From the NCBI RefSeq assembly GCF_000425945.1, contig NZ_AUEK01000013.1, positions 162,952 to 226,951 on the forward strand: 64,000 bases of DNA, in the 5' to 3' direction. This document shows positions 17,860 through 26,564 of the stretch, piece by piece. Below the pieces are notes generated by a model. The model ran no database searches, had not been told where the DNA came from, and was given only the letters and a program-made list of their open reading frames with translations. Each line of letters opens with the position of its first letter. Positions within the stretch are counted from its first letter, which is position 1. The stretch comes from Candidatus Solirubrobacter pratensis. Its GTDB lineage: Bacteria > Actinomycetota > Thermoleophilia > Solirubrobacterales > Solirubrobacteraceae. Position numbers and translations under genes: made by a program.

Positions 17860-19707
17860 ATGTGCGGAATCGTGGGCTATACGGGCGCTCGCCCGGCGCG
17901 GCCGCTGCTGCTCGACGGGCTTTCTGCGCTCGAATACCGAGGCTATGACTCGGCCGGCATAGCCGCCGGCCACGCCGACGGGACCGTCGACACGGTCCGG
18001 TCGGTCGGCAACCTCGCCGCCTTGCGCGCCGCGGTCGCGGAGCGCGTCCCGGCGGGCGCCGGCGGCCTCTCCGTCGAGGACGAGCCGACGGCCGGGCTGG
18101 GCCACACGCGCTGGGCGACGCACGGCGCCGTGACCGAGGAGAACGCGCACCCGCACACCGACGACGCGGGGCGCGTCCACATCGTCCTGAACGGCATCGT
18201 CGAGAACTGGCTCGACCTGCGCCTGCAGCTGGAGGCCGGCGGGGCCGAGTTCACGAGCGACACCGACGCCGAGGTCGTGGCGCACCTGATCGCGTCGTTC
18301 TACCGCGGCGATCTCGAGCTGGCCGTCGACCGCGCCAGGCGCAAGCTCCGCGGCCACTGGGCCGTCGCGGCGATGGCCGCCGGCCGGCCAGGCACGATCG
18401 TCGGCGTCCGCAAGGAGGCCCCGCTCGTCGTCGGCCTCGGCGACGGCGAGAACTTCATCGCTTCCGCGGTCCCCGCGTTCGCGTCGCAGACGCGCCGCGT
18501 GCTGGAGATCGCCGACCGCGAGCTGGTGACCATGACCGCCCGCGGCGTCGAGGTCGCGGGCCGCCCGGGCGCGGCCGCGCAGGCAGTGACGGCCTCCGCG
18601 GGCCACCGCGCGCCGGACAAGGACGGCTTCGACACGTACATGCGCAAGGAGATCTCCGAGCAGCCGGACGCGGTCGCCGCGACCATGTTCGAGCACCTCG
18701 CCGACGGCGACGGCCCCGAGCTGGGCATCCCCGCCGAGGCGCTCGCGGCACTGCGCGCCGTGCGGATCGTCGCCTGCGGCACCTCCTACCACGCCGGCCT
18801 GGCCGCGCGTGAGATCATCGAGACGTGGGCGGATCTGCCCGTCGAGGTCGACGTCGCCTCCGAGCATCGCCACCGCGCCGCTCCCGGCGCCGAGGGCGAG
18901 CTGCTGATCGGCATCACGCAGTCCGGCGAGACCGCCGACACGCTCGCCGCCATGCGCGAGGCGCAGGCGCGCGGCAACCGCGTGCTGGCGCTCACCAACA
19001 ACGCCGACTCGCAGGCCGCGCGCGACGCCGACGCGGTGCTGCTGACCCGTGCCGGCACCGAGATCGGCGTGGCCGCGACGAAGACGTTCACCGCGCAGGT
19101 CGCCGCCCTCGCCGCGCTCGGGCTGCGGCTCTCGAACGCCCGCGGCGTGCTCGACGCCGCTCGCCGGCGCGAGCTGGCGGGCGAGCTCGCCACGCTGCCG
19201 GACCTGATCGAGCGCGCCGTCGGCGAGGCCGACCGCTGGGCCGCCCGCGTCGCACCGTCCTTCGCGGACGCGCCGATGGTGATGTTCCTCGGCCGCCAGG
19301 GCGGCGCGGCGATCGCGATGGAGGGCGCCCTGAAGCTGAAGGAGGTGTCCTACATCCCCTCCGACGCCTATCCCGCGGGGGAGATGAAGCACGGCCCGAT
19401 CGCCCTGCTGTCGGCCGAGACGCCCGTCGTCTGCGTGGCCACGTCCGGGCCGCTGCAGGACAAGCTGCACTCGAACATGGCCGAGGTGCGGGCGCGCGGC
19501 GCGCGCGTGCACGCCGTCGCCTGCGAGGCCGACGCCGCCGCCGCCGCGCACGCCGACGACGTCGTGCGGGTGCCGGCGGCGTCGCCGGAGCTGCAGGCGC
19601 TGCTGGCGGTCGTGCCGCTGCAGCTGCTCGCCTACCACGTCGCCGTCGCCCGCGGGCTGAACGTCGACCAGCCCCGCAATCTCGCCAAGACCGTGACCGT
19701 CGAGTAG
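17860..19707 (+). CDS. glmS: Glutamine-fructose-6-phosphate aminotransferase
   Basis: 615 residues, full length. The N-terminal glutaminase begins MCGIVGYTG with nucleophile Cys2 after Met removal, followed by LEYRGYDSAGIA and GHTRWATHG. Two SIS sugar-isomerase domains follow, with CGTSYHAGLAA, ITQSGETADTLA and EMKHGPIALL, and the C terminus ends NLAKTVTVE as in known GlmS. It makes glucosamine 6-phosphate, the entry to UDP-GlcNAc. ATG 17860 has an AAGAGGAA site and lies 2 bases after the deacetylase stop. A cluster copy of glmS would raise precursor supply for the polymer. Confidence 0.96.
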   Translation: MCGIVGYTGARPARPLLLDGLSALEYRGYDSAGIAAGHADGTVDTVRSVGNLAALRAAVAERVPAGAGGLSVEDEPTAGLGHTRWATHGAVTEENAHPHTDDAGRVHIVLNGIVENWLDLRLQLEAGGAEFTSDTDAEVVAHLIASFYRGDLELAVDRARRKLRGHWAVAAMAAGRPGTIVGVRKEAPLVVGLGDGENFIASAVPAFASQTRRVLEIADRELVTMTARGVEVAGRPGAAAQAVTASAGHRAPDKDGFDTYMRKEISEQPDAVAATMFEHLADGDGPELGIPAEALAALRAVRIVACGTSYHAGLAAREIIETWADLPVEVDVASEHRHRAAPGAEGELLIGITQSGETADTLAAMREAQARGNRVLALTNNADSQAARDADAVLLTRAGTEIGVAATKTFTAQVAALAALGLRLSNARGVLDAARRRELAGELATLPDLIERAVGEADRWAARVAPSFADAPMVMFLGRQGGAAIAMEGALKLKEVSYIPSDAYPAGEMKHGPIALLSAETPVVCVATSGPLQDKLHSNMAEVRARGARVHAVACEADAAAAAHADDVVRVPAASPELQALLAVVPLQLLAYHVAVARGLNVDQPRNLAKTVTVE

Positions 19708-19715
19708 GAGGCCGC

Positions 19716-21416
19716 GTGATCCGCAGAACCCTCGCTCTCTCCGCGCTCGCGCTCGCCGCGCTGCCCCCCGCCGCTCAGGCGGCGCCGTCGTCGCCGGCGC
19801 CGGTCAAGGGCCTGTCCGCCCGCCCCGCCGGCAAGCTGTCGGCGACGCTCGCCTGGGACGCGGCCGCGGGCGCCGCCCGCTACCGCGTGCTGCGCCACGG
19901 CAAGAAGGTCCGCGACGTCAAGGCGCGAACGCTGAAGGTCCGGCTGACCAGGGCAAAGGCGCGCTACCAGGTCGCCGCCGTCAACGGCAAGGGCCGGCTC
20001 GGGCACCGCTCGCGCACCGTCATCGTCGTGCGCGGCCACTCGGCGCCGCGAGCGCCGGTCGCGGCCGCCGCGACGAACGTCACCTCCGGCGCCGCCACGC
20101 TCTCGTGGGGCAGGTCGAAGGCGGTCATCGCGCTCGACTCGTTCGGCTGGGCGTCCAAGCGCTCCGGCCCGATCAAGGTCGTCACCGGCCACGACCCTCC
20201 GGCCGCGCCGGGCACGCCGCGCGCCACGTCGGTGACCGACACCACGCTGTCACTGGCATGGACCGCGTCCGGCCTCCCGGCCGGCTCCCGCCTGCGCGGC
20301 TACCGCGTGATGCGCGACGGCGTCGTGGTCAGGCAGGTCCCGGCCGCCGGTGCCGACCTGACGAACCTCGCGCCGAAGTCGAGCCACGACTGGAGCGTCG
20401 CCGCGGTCGACACGCGCGGCTACGTGTCCGCGCCCTCGCGGGTCACCCGCGTCGTGCAGAAGGACCCGCCGCCGTCGACCGGTGAGGCGCACGCGTTCCT
20501 GCTCGCGTCCACCGACTCGTCGCTCCAGGCGTTCGAGAAGCACTATCGCCAGATCGGCGTGGTCTATCCGACGTTCTTCGACTGCAACCTGCAGACGGGC
20601 GCCATCGAGGGCGCCGACAACCGCCTGATCGTCAGCTACGCGCAGGACCGCAAGGTCAAGGTGCTGCCGCGCTTCAACTGCCAGTCCACGACGATGCTGC
20701 ACACGATCCTCACCGATCCGGCGACCCGCGCGCGCTGGCTGGACACGATCGCCGCGTTGGTGGACCAGTACGGCTACGACGGCGTCAACGTCGACTTCGA
20801 GGCGATCGCCGCCTCCGACCGCGACGCGCTGACGTCCTTCATCGCCGACCTGTCAAGGCGCCTGCACGCCAAGGGCAAGCTCCTCTCGCAGTCGGTCTCG
20901 GGCAAGTTCAGGGACGTCCCGAACCACCCGCGCTCGACGGCGTTCGACTACCAGGCGCTGTCGCAGTACGACGACTACGTCTTCGTGATGGCGTGGGGGA
21001 TCCACTACGCGACCAGCGCGCCGGGCGCGCAGGACGACCTCAGCTGGGTGCGGCAGGTCGCCGACTACGTCGCGTCGATGCCGAACAAGCAGAAGTTCGT
21101 CATGGGCACGATGCTCTACGGCTCCGACTGGCCCTCCGGCGGCGGACCCGGCCACCGGGCGACCGCGCTCCATTACGACGAGATCCAGGCGCTGGCCGCG
21201 CAGTACGGCGTCCAGCCCGTCTACGACGCCGGCAAGGACTCATGGCACCTCGCCTACACCGACGCGTCCGGCGTGCCGCACGACGTCTGGTACAGCGATG
21301 CGCCGGTGGTCGCGCGCCGCGTCGCGCTCGCCCGCGAGCGCGGTCTGGGCATCGGCTTCTGGCGCATCGGCCAGGAGGACGAGCGCATCTGGACCGACCC
21401 GGAGGTGACGCGATGA
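19716..21416 (+). CDS. Secreted GH18-family glycoside hydrolase with fibronectin-III-like repeats
   Basis: 566 residues. Signal peptide (ALSALALAALPPAAQAA) after GTG 19716, which has AGGAGG 5 bases upstream. Two clear FnIII-like domains and one shortened one occupy roughly residues 28-255. A C-terminal GH18 barrel carries the D-x-x-D-x-D-x-E motif DGVNVDFEAI with the acid Glu362, and late landmarks MGTMLYGSDW and GIGFWRIGQED like YaaH/chitinase-type members. It should hydrolyse a GlcNAc polymer outside the cell, possibly trimming the polymer made by this operon. Its stop overlaps the glmM remnant as ATGA. Confidence 0.88.
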   Translation: MIRRTLALSALALAALPPAAQAAPSSPAPVKGLSARPAGKLSATLAWDAAAGAARYRVLRHGKKVRDVKARTLKVRLTRAKARYQVAAVNGKGRLGHRSRTVIVVRGHSAPRAPVAAAATNVTSGAATLSWGRSKAVIALDSFGWASKRSGPIKVVTGHDPPAAPGTPRATSVTDTTLSLAWTASGLPAGSRLRGYRVMRDGVVVRQVPAAGADLTNLAPKSSHDWSVAAVDTRGYVSAPSRVTRVVQKDPPPSTGEAHAFLLASTDSSLQAFEKHYRQIGVVYPTFFDCNLQTGAIEGADNRLIVSYAQDRKVKVLPRFNCQSTTMLHTILTDPATRARWLDTIAALVDQYGYDGVNVDFEAIAASDRDALTSFIADLSRRLHAKGKLLSQSVSGKFRDVPNHPRSTAFDYQALSQYDDYVFVMAWGIHYATSAPGAQDDLSWVRQVADYVASMPNKQKFVMGTMLYGSDWPSGGGPGHRATALHYDEIQALAAQYGVQPVYDAGKDSWHLAYTDASGVPHDVWYSDAPVVARRVALARERGLGIGFWRIGQEDERIWTDPEVTR

Positions 21417-21517
21417 GCCGCTCGCTGTTCGGCACCGACGGCGTGCGCGGTCCGGCCGGCGAGGTCCTCACCGCCGAGCCGGCCCTGCGCCTCGCGGGAC
21501 ACTCGCCGCGGCCGTGA
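21413..21517 (+). pseudogene. 5' remnant of phosphoglucosamine mutase gene (glmM)
   Basis: A 34-codon ORF starting ATG 21413 encodes MSRSLFGTDGVRGPAGE and continues VLTAEPALRLAG before losing similarity and stopping. The first 29 residues match the start of GlmM, which is normally about 450 residues. The ATGA overlap with the upstream gene is intact. So a glmM that once followed glmS in the operon has lost about 93 percent of its length, including the catalytic serine. A working glmM must lie elsewhere, since the reaction is essential for cell wall synthesis. Confidence 0.8.
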
Positions 21518-21521
21518 CCGC

Positions 21522-22520
21522 GTGCGGCTGATGCTCGCACCCATGACCGCCGTCGTCGCGGCCGCCGCCCTCGTCGCGGCGGTCGCCGTCGTCGCCGGAG
21601 GCGGCGGGCACCGCAAGCCGGGGCCGCCGCCGAAGGTGTTCGCGTTCGTCTCGGGCCTCGGCGGCGCCGAGCTCGCGCGCCTCGAGCAGATCGGGTCGCG
21701 GATCGACGTGATAGCCCCGAACTGGTACACGGTCGACGTCGGCTCGGGTGAGCTGACGACGCCGCTGCGCGGCGACGCCGACGCGCTGCTGGCGGCGGCG
21801 CGCGAGCGCCGCGTGCGCGTGTGGCCGACCGTCAATGCGCTGACCGGGAGCTCGCGCGCGTGGGAGTCGCCGGTGGTGCGCGCGCGGATCGCCGCGTCGC
21901 TGCGCGCCGCCGCGCTGAGCCCCGGCGTGAGCGGCGTGACGCTCGACATGGAGGAGCTGCGGCCCGGTCAGCGCGCGACGTTCAGCGCGCTGGTGCGCGA
22001 GACCGCGGCCGGCCTGCACGCGGTCCACCGCAAGCTCGCCGTCTACGTGCCGCGGCCGGGCCCGGTGGCGGGCGCCGCCTACGATTGGCGCGGGCTGTCG
22101 CGTCACGCCGACCTGCTGCTGGCATCCGGCTACAACGAGCACTGGGCGGGAGGCCGCCCGGGTCCGGTGACCACAGCGCGCGGGTTCGGCGACGTCGTCG
22201 ATCGCGCCCTCACCGCCGCCGGGCGCCGCAAGGCCGTGCCGGTCCTCGGCGCGTTCGGCTACCGCTGGCCGGCCTCCGGCCGCGGGCAGATGATCTCGAC
22301 CGTCGACGCGGAGAACGTGCGCCGCGGCGGGCGCTTCAACACCGACGGCGAGACGGTCGTCTACAACACCACGGCCGAGCTCCGCGCCGGCGCCCGCGCC
22401 GCGCGCGCCGCCGGTGCTCGCTGGATCGGGCTGTTCTCGCTCGGCCGCGAGCCGGAGCGCTTCTGGCGGCGGTTGGAGACGGCGCGGACGCACGCCCGCG
22501 CCCGCGCTCAAGCGCGCTGA
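21522..22520 (+). CDS. Secreted GH18-like protein, short form
   Basis: 332 residues from GTG 21522, chosen over ATG 21531 because it keeps an Arg before the hydrophobic signal segment. The domain looks like the spore-germination (YaaH/SleL) branch of GH18: VFAFVSGLGGAELARLEQI at the start, GVSGVTLDMEEL where DxxDxDxE sits with the acid Glu kept, then YVPRPGP and LLLASGYNEHW. The first two Asp of the motif are replaced, so activity is uncertain. No FnIII repeats. It starts 4 bases after the glmM remnant and its 3' end overlaps the reverse regulator by 13 bases. Confidence 0.75.
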   Translation: MRLMLAPMTAVVAAAALVAAVAVVAGGGGHRKPGPPPKVFAFVSGLGGAELARLEQIGSRIDVIAPNWYTVDVGSGELTTPLRGDADALLAAARERRVRVWPTVNALTGSSRAWESPVVRARIAASLRAAALSPGVSGVTLDMEELRPGQRATFSALVRETAAGLHAVHRKLAVYVPRPGPVAGAAYDWRGLSRHADLLLASGYNEHWAGGRPGPVTTARGFGDVVDRALTAAGRRKAVPVLGAFGYRWPASGRGQMISTVDAENVRRGGRFNTDGETVVYNTTAELRAGARAARAAGARWIGLFSLGREPERFWRRLETARTHARARAQAR

Positions 22521-22903
22521 GCGATGAGCGACGCGAGCCGCTCGGCGAGGCGAGAGTAGCCGTCGGCGTCGACCGGCTTGCTGAGGTGCAGGTCCGCGCC
22601 GAGGGCGAGCGAGCGATCCCGATCCGTGGCAGCCTCGGAGGACGTCACGACCACCGCCGGCACGGCGGCGAGGCGCGCGTCGCGGGCGCGGTCGCCGAGC
22701 AGATCATGCCCGGAGCGTCCCGGAACGGTGAGGTCGAGCACGAGCAGGTCGGGCGGAGCGCCCCCGCGATCGGCCAGCCGCCGCGAGGCTTCGAGGCCGT
22801 CGGCGAACAGCTCGAAGGTGCAGTCGGGCAGGCGAGCGCTGAGCGCACGACGCAGCAGCCGCGCCTGGAGAGGCTGATCCTCGACCATCAGCACGTGCGT
22901 CAT
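22508..22903 (-). CDS. Receiver-only response regulator
   Basis: 131 residues, a single REC domain with no output domain. Acidic pair in VLMVEDQP, phosphoacceptor Asp in LLVLDLTVPGRSG, switch Thr/Ser in VVVTSSEA and Lys in LSKPVD are present, so it should be phosphorylated. It is transcribed divergently from another receiver-only gene with 47 bases between them. Such proteins relay phosphate or act by protein contact; the kinases at 23363 and 24862 are the nearest partners. Confidence 0.88.
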   Translation of the reverse strand: MTHVLMVEDQPLQARLLRRALSARLPDCTFELFADGLEASRRLADRGGAPPDLLVLDLTVPGRSGHDLLGDRARDARLAAVPAVVVTSSEAATDRDRSLALGADLHLSKPVDADGYSRLAERLASLIAQRA

Positions 22904-22950
22904 GTCTCACGCATTCTTCCCATTTTCCGCCGCGGAGGACAATCGATCTC

Positions 22951-23307
22951 ATGTCCAAGCGCGTGCTGGTGGTGGACGATCACCCGGCCGTGGCTCTCGC
23001 CCTCAAGCTCAGGTTCAGGGTCGACGGGCGCTTCGAGCTCGCGGGCAGCGCCGCGACCGCCGCGGCGGGCCTCGAGCAGGCGCCCGGCCAGGACGCGATC
23101 CTGCTCGACCTCCGTCTTCCGGACCTGAGCGGGCCGGAGCTCGTCGTCGCGTTCCGCGAGCGGGCGCCGGGGGTCCCGCTCGTCCTGCACTCGGCCGACG
23201 ACGACACGCCCGCGGTCGCGGCGGTGCGGGATCTGGTGGACGCGGTCGCGCTCAAGGGCGACGCCGACGGCGTGCTCGCCGCGCTGGCGCGGGTCACCGG
23301 CGGCTGA
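22951..23307 (+). CDS. Receiver-only response regulator
   Basis: 118 residues, one REC domain: VLVVDDHP, phosphoacceptor in ILLDLRLPDLSG, and Lys in VALKGD. No DNA-binding region. The receiver looks NarL-like (DDHPAVALAL), so an HTH may have been lost or the protein works as a relay. A GGAGG lies 12 bases before ATG 22951, and a GACAAT box lies 7 bases before it. The PAS kinase begins 55 bases downstream. Confidence 0.85.
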   Translation: MSKRVLVVDDHPAVALALKLRFRVDGRFELAGSAATAAAGLEQAPGQDAILLDLRLPDLSGPELVVAFRERAPGVPLVLHSADDDTPAVAAVRDLVDAVALKGDADGVLAALARVTGG

Positions 23308-23346
23308 CGACTCCGTCCGTTCGAGGATCGCCACCGGTCCGGCTTC

Positions 23347-23352
23347 TAACCT
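23347..23352 (+). promoter_or_regulatory. Likely -10 box TAACCT of the PAS kinase gene
   Basis: TAACCT is followed by 10 bases and then CTG 23363. The spacing matches the other near-leaderless genes in this window and supports the CTG start. Confidence 0.45.
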
Positions 23353-23362
23353 TTTCGCGGTC

Positions 23363-24799
23363 CTGTCCGCGGAGCCCACAGCCGTCCCCCTGCCCGTCGC
23401 CGAGCAGGTCTTCGACACGTTCGCGGACTCGCCCTCCGGCGTCGCCCTGATCGCCCGCACCGGACGCTTCCTGCGCGCGAACGACGCGCTCGGGCGGATG
23501 GCCGGCCGCTCGCCGTCGCAGCTCGCGCGGTCGCGCTGGCAGGACGTGTTCGGCGGCGATCCCACCACCGCCGACCAGGAGCTCGCGGTGCGCGGGCGCG
23601 GCGGTACCCAGCGCTACCTGCGCTGCCGCGTCCGCCCGCTCGACGACGCGACGCTGCTGGCGCACTTCGAGGACGTCACCGCCGAGCGCGAGACCCGCGA
23701 CGCCGCCGTGACCGTGCTCGACGTCTCCGACCGCCGGCGCGGCGACCGTGCCCGGCTCGCCGCGCTCGTGCAGGCTGCGCCCGACGCCATCATCACGCAG
23801 GATCGCGACGGCCGGATCACGACCTGGAACCCGGGCGCCCAGCGAATGTTCGGGCTGACCGCCGAGGAGGCGATCGGCCGCGACTACCGCGAGACGCTCA
23901 TCCCGCCCGAGGACCGCGCGCGCTACGCCGCGCTGCGCGAGGAGATCCGCGCCGGGCGCATGCTGACGCTGCGCGACGTGCGCATGCGCGCCGACGGGTC
24001 GCGCTTCCCGGCACAGATCTCGGCGGCGCCGCTCGGGTCCGGCGGCGGGGCGCTCGCGATCGTGCGCGACATCAGCGATCTGGAAGCCGCGGAGAAGGCG
24101 CTGGAAGAGCGCGCCGCGCAGCTCGAGCGCTCCAATGCCGACCTCGAGCGCTTCGCGTACTCTGCCAGCCACGACCTGCAGGAGCCGCTGCGGTCGATGA
24201 AGCTCGGGGCCGCGACCGTGATCGCCACCGCCGCCGACCGGCTCGACGACGAAGAGCGCGAGCTGCTCGAGCACATCGAGTCGACCGCCGCCCGGCTCAG
24301 CGCGCAGGTGCGCGGGCTGATGGAGGTGGCGCCGGTGGCGCTCGGCGCCTGGCCCGAGGAGCTCGTACCGGTGCAGGTCGCCCTGCAGGACGCGGTCGAC
24401 GCGCTGCGCGCCGCCGCCGACGCGTCGGCGGCGGTGATCGACGTGCACCCGCTGCCGGCTGCAAGGGTACCGCGCGCCGAGGTGTCGCTGGTCATGCAGA
24501 ACCTGATCGCCAACGCGATCAAGTACCACCGGCGCGACGTCGCGCCGCGCATCACGATCACCGGGTCCAAGAGCGACGGGAAGCTGGAGGTGCGCGTCGC
24601 CGACAACGGCGTCGGGCTCTCCGAGGCCGACCGGTCGCGGATCTTCGGCGTCTTCGAGCGCGCCCAGCCGGGCGTCCCCGGCACCGGCATGGGGCTCGCC
24701 GTCGCGCGGCGGATGCTCGAGCGCCACGGCGGCTCGCTCTCGGCCGTCTCGGCGGGTCCGGGGCAGGGCTCGCAGTTCATGGTCCGCCTGCCGGCCTGA
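23363..24799 (+). CDS. Two-PAS sensor histidine kinase, apparent CTG start
   Basis: 478 residues if it starts at CTG 23363. Domain order: a first PAS (SPSGVALIARTGRFLRAND and on), a second PAS (about 125-245, with AAPDAIITQDRDGRITTWNP), a phytochrome-type HisKA with SASHDLQEPLRSM (His270) and an HATPase (NLIANAIKYH, VADNGVGL, GTGMGLAVARRM). There is no ATG, GTG or TTG in this frame between 23129 and 23498, but PAS-like sequence already runs well upstream of ATG 23498. So either CTG is used or an indel is present. Cytosolic. The nearest regulators are 22508, 22951 and 25814. Confidence 0.82.
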   Translation: MSAEPTAVPLPVAEQVFDTFADSPSGVALIARTGRFLRANDALGRMAGRSPSQLARSRWQDVFGGDPTTADQELAVRGRGGTQRYLRCRVRPLDDATLLAHFEDVTAERETRDAAVTVLDVSDRRRGDRARLAALVQAAPDAIITQDRDGRITTWNPGAQRMFGLTAEEAIGRDYRETLIPPEDRARYAALREEIRAGRMLTLRDVRMRADGSRFPAQISAAPLGSGGGALAIVRDISDLEAAEKALEERAAQLERSNADLERFAYSASHDLQEPLRSMKLGAATVIATAADRLDDEERELLEHIESTAARLSAQVRGLMEVAPVALGAWPEELVPVQVALQDAVDALRAAADASAAVIDVHPLPAARVPRAEVSLVMQNLIANAIKYHRRDVAPRITITGSKSDGKLEVRVADNGVGLSEADRSRIFGVFERAQPGVPGTGMGLAVARRMLERHGGSLSAVSAGPGQGSQFMVRLPA

Positions 24800-24861
24800 G
24801 CGCGAGCGCCTCCGCGGCGCCGGCGACGAGCTCCGGAGGAGTGCTCTGCTACCACCCGTGG

Positions 24862-25770
24862 ATGGTCTTCGACGACGCGGCCGCCGCGCTCGCGCCGCTG
24901 TTCGGCGCGACCCCGTTCGAGCTGCGCTACGGGCTCGACGGCCGCGCCGCGGTGCGCATCCACGGCGGTCCACTCGCGCCGCGCCACGCCGAGGCCGTGC
25001 CGCCCGCCGCGCCGTGGATCGCCGACGCGCACTGCGGCGACTCGGCGGGCTGGCTGCTCGCCGCCGCACGGCCGGCCGACCCGGAGCGCGCTTGGGCCGT
25101 GCTCGAACGCGCGGTCGAGCGCCACAGCGCGCTGCGGCTGCAGCGGCTGGCGGCCCAGCGCGCCGCGCTAGGCGCCGACCTGCTGGAACGCCTCACGCAT
25201 CGCCTGCGGACCGACGTGAGCACGCTGCAAGCGGTCGCCGAGGGCGCGGCCGCGGACCTGTTCGCGCCCGACGAGCTCGCCGAGCTGCCGGCCGAGATCG
25301 CCGCCGTCGGCAGCGCCGCCCAGCGCGAGCTGTCCGCCGCGCGGGAGGTCATGACGGCGCTCGCCCCGGACGTTCCCGCCGGCCCGGAGCCGCTGCTGGA
25401 GACGCTGCGCGCGGAGCTGGAGGCGGCCGGCGCGGGGGCCGCGGTCGCCGGCGTGGACGGCGAGCGCCCCTATGTGCTCGTGCCCGGCGCCGGCTGGAGC
25501 GCCGCGGCGCGGCTGCTGGCCGAGGCGCTCGCGCACGACGAGCGGCTCGCGGGCGCGGCGCTCGAGGTCGCCGCGCATCCGGACGGCTGGAGGGTCCGCG
25601 CCGGGCGAGCGGGCGGCGGGGAGCCGCAGGCGTGGACCGGGCGCGGGCTCGGCGCCGTCGCCGCCGCCGGCCACATCGCCGCGGCCGCGGGCGGCGCCGC
25701 GCACGCCGAGTGCGTCGAGGACGGCGGCCTGCGGATCGAGCTCACGCTGCCCGCGGCGCCGTCGCGCTGA
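24862..25770 (+). CDS. Degenerate histidine-kinase-like protein, possible phosphotransfer protein
   Basis: 302 residues; no family was recognised over the full length. The middle has a DHp-like helix with an H-box, LLERLTHRLRTDVSTLQ. The rest aligns by position with an HATPase, but the N-box Asn and the first glycine box (DxGxG) are missing; only a G2-like GRGLGAVAAAGHIA and an end strand LRIELTLPA remain. A protein with a phospho-accepting His and no ATP site recalls Spo0B or ChpT phosphotransfer proteins. It sits between a PAS kinase and a NarL regulator. ATG 24862 was preferred over GTG 24841, whose GGAGGAG site lies too close. Confidence 0.65.
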   Translation: MVFDDAAAALAPLFGATPFELRYGLDGRAAVRIHGGPLAPRHAEAVPPAAPWIADAHCGDSAGWLLAAARPADPERAWAVLERAVERHSALRLQRLAAQRAALGADLLERLTHRLRTDVSTLQAVAEGAAADLFAPDELAELPAEIAAVGSAAQRELSAAREVMTALAPDVPAGPEPLLETLRAELEAAGAGAAVAGVDGERPYVLVPGAGWSAAARLLAEALAHDERLAGAALEVAAHPDGWRVRAGRAGGGEPQAWTGRGLGAVAAAGHIAAAAGGAAHAECVEDGGLRIELTLPAAPSR

Positions 25771-25798
25771 GGCTCAGCCCCTCGACATCGCGGGCAGC

Positions 25799-25804
25799 TA
25801 GCCT
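25799..25804 (+). promoter_or_regulatory. -10 box TAGCCT, near-leaderless start
   Basis: TAGCCT followed by 9 bases (GGCCCGGCC) and ATG 25814. No ribosome site is present in the gap, which fits a transcript starting at or within a few bases of the ATG. Confidence 0.55.
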
Positions 25805-25813
25805 GGCCCGGCC

Positions 25814-26461
25814 ATGTTGGCGCTCGCCATCCCCGTCGCTCTCGTGGACGACCACAAGATGGTCGTCCTCGGCCTGCGCACGCTGTTCCACAACCGTCCC
25901 GAGGTAGAGGTCGTCGCGTTCGCGCATGACGCCGGGGAGGCGCTCGCCGCGTGCCGCAGCAAGCACCCGCGCGTCGCGGTGCTCGACGTCGCGCTCGAGG
26001 GCTCCGAGCTCGACGGCTTCGAGCTCTGCCGCCGGCTGCGCTCCGAGCTGCCCGACGTCGAGGTCGTCTTCTACACCGGCATGGACGAGCTGGGGCTCGC
26101 GCAGAAGGCGATCGACGCCGGCGCCAAGGGCGTCGTCTCCAAGGGCGAGTCCGCCGGCAACCTCCTGCGCGCGGTCCTGCTCGCCTCCAGCGGCGAGTCC
26201 TACATCTCCCCGGTGTTCGTCGCGCGCGCCGACCAGCGCGACTTCGACGACCTCTCGCCGAAGCAGCTGGCGGCGCTGCGGCTGCTCGCACAAGGGAACG
26301 AGCGCAAGCGGATCGCGGAGCAGATGGGGATCGGCGAGGAGACCGTCAAGTCGCATCTGTCCGAGGTCCGGCGCAAGCTGGGCGCGCGGACCTCGGCGCA
26401 GGCGGTCGCGATCGGCCTGATCAACTCGCTCTTCGACTACGAAGGCGAGCAGGCGAGCTAG
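25814..26461 (+). CDS. NarL/LuxR-family response regulator
   Basis: 215 residues. REC domain with VALVDDHKMVVLGL, phosphoacceptor Asp in VAVLDVALEG, and Lys in VVSKGES; C-terminal LuxR-type HTH with LSPKQLAALRLLAQGN and EETVKSHLSEVRRKLGA. It is a DNA-binding regulator and the only full-length one in the 22.5-28.7 kb signalling block, so it is the best candidate target of the three kinase-like proteins around it. Expression is likely from the TAGCCT box just upstream. Confidence 0.92.
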   Translation: MLALAIPVALVDDHKMVVLGLRTLFHNRPEVEVVAFAHDAGEALAACRSKHPRVAVLDVALEGSELDGFELCRRLRSELPDVEVVFYTGMDELGLAQKAIDAGAKGVVSKGESAGNLLRAVLLASSGESYISPVFVARADQRDFDDLSPKQLAALRLLAQGNERKRIAEQMGIGEETVKSHLSEVRRKLGARTSAQAVAIGLINSLFDYEGEQAS

Positions 26462-26564
26462 CGCCCAGGACGTTCGCCTCCCCGCCGTCAAAGCATGCCG
26501 GAGATGCAGGCTCTTTCGGGGCATCTGCAGATGGCGCGTTTCCGCTCACACGACGACGGTGTTG

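Noticed and set aside
24862..25770. Calling it an ordinary histidine kinase
   Set aside because: The N-box Asn and first glycine box are missing, so ATP binding is unlikely.
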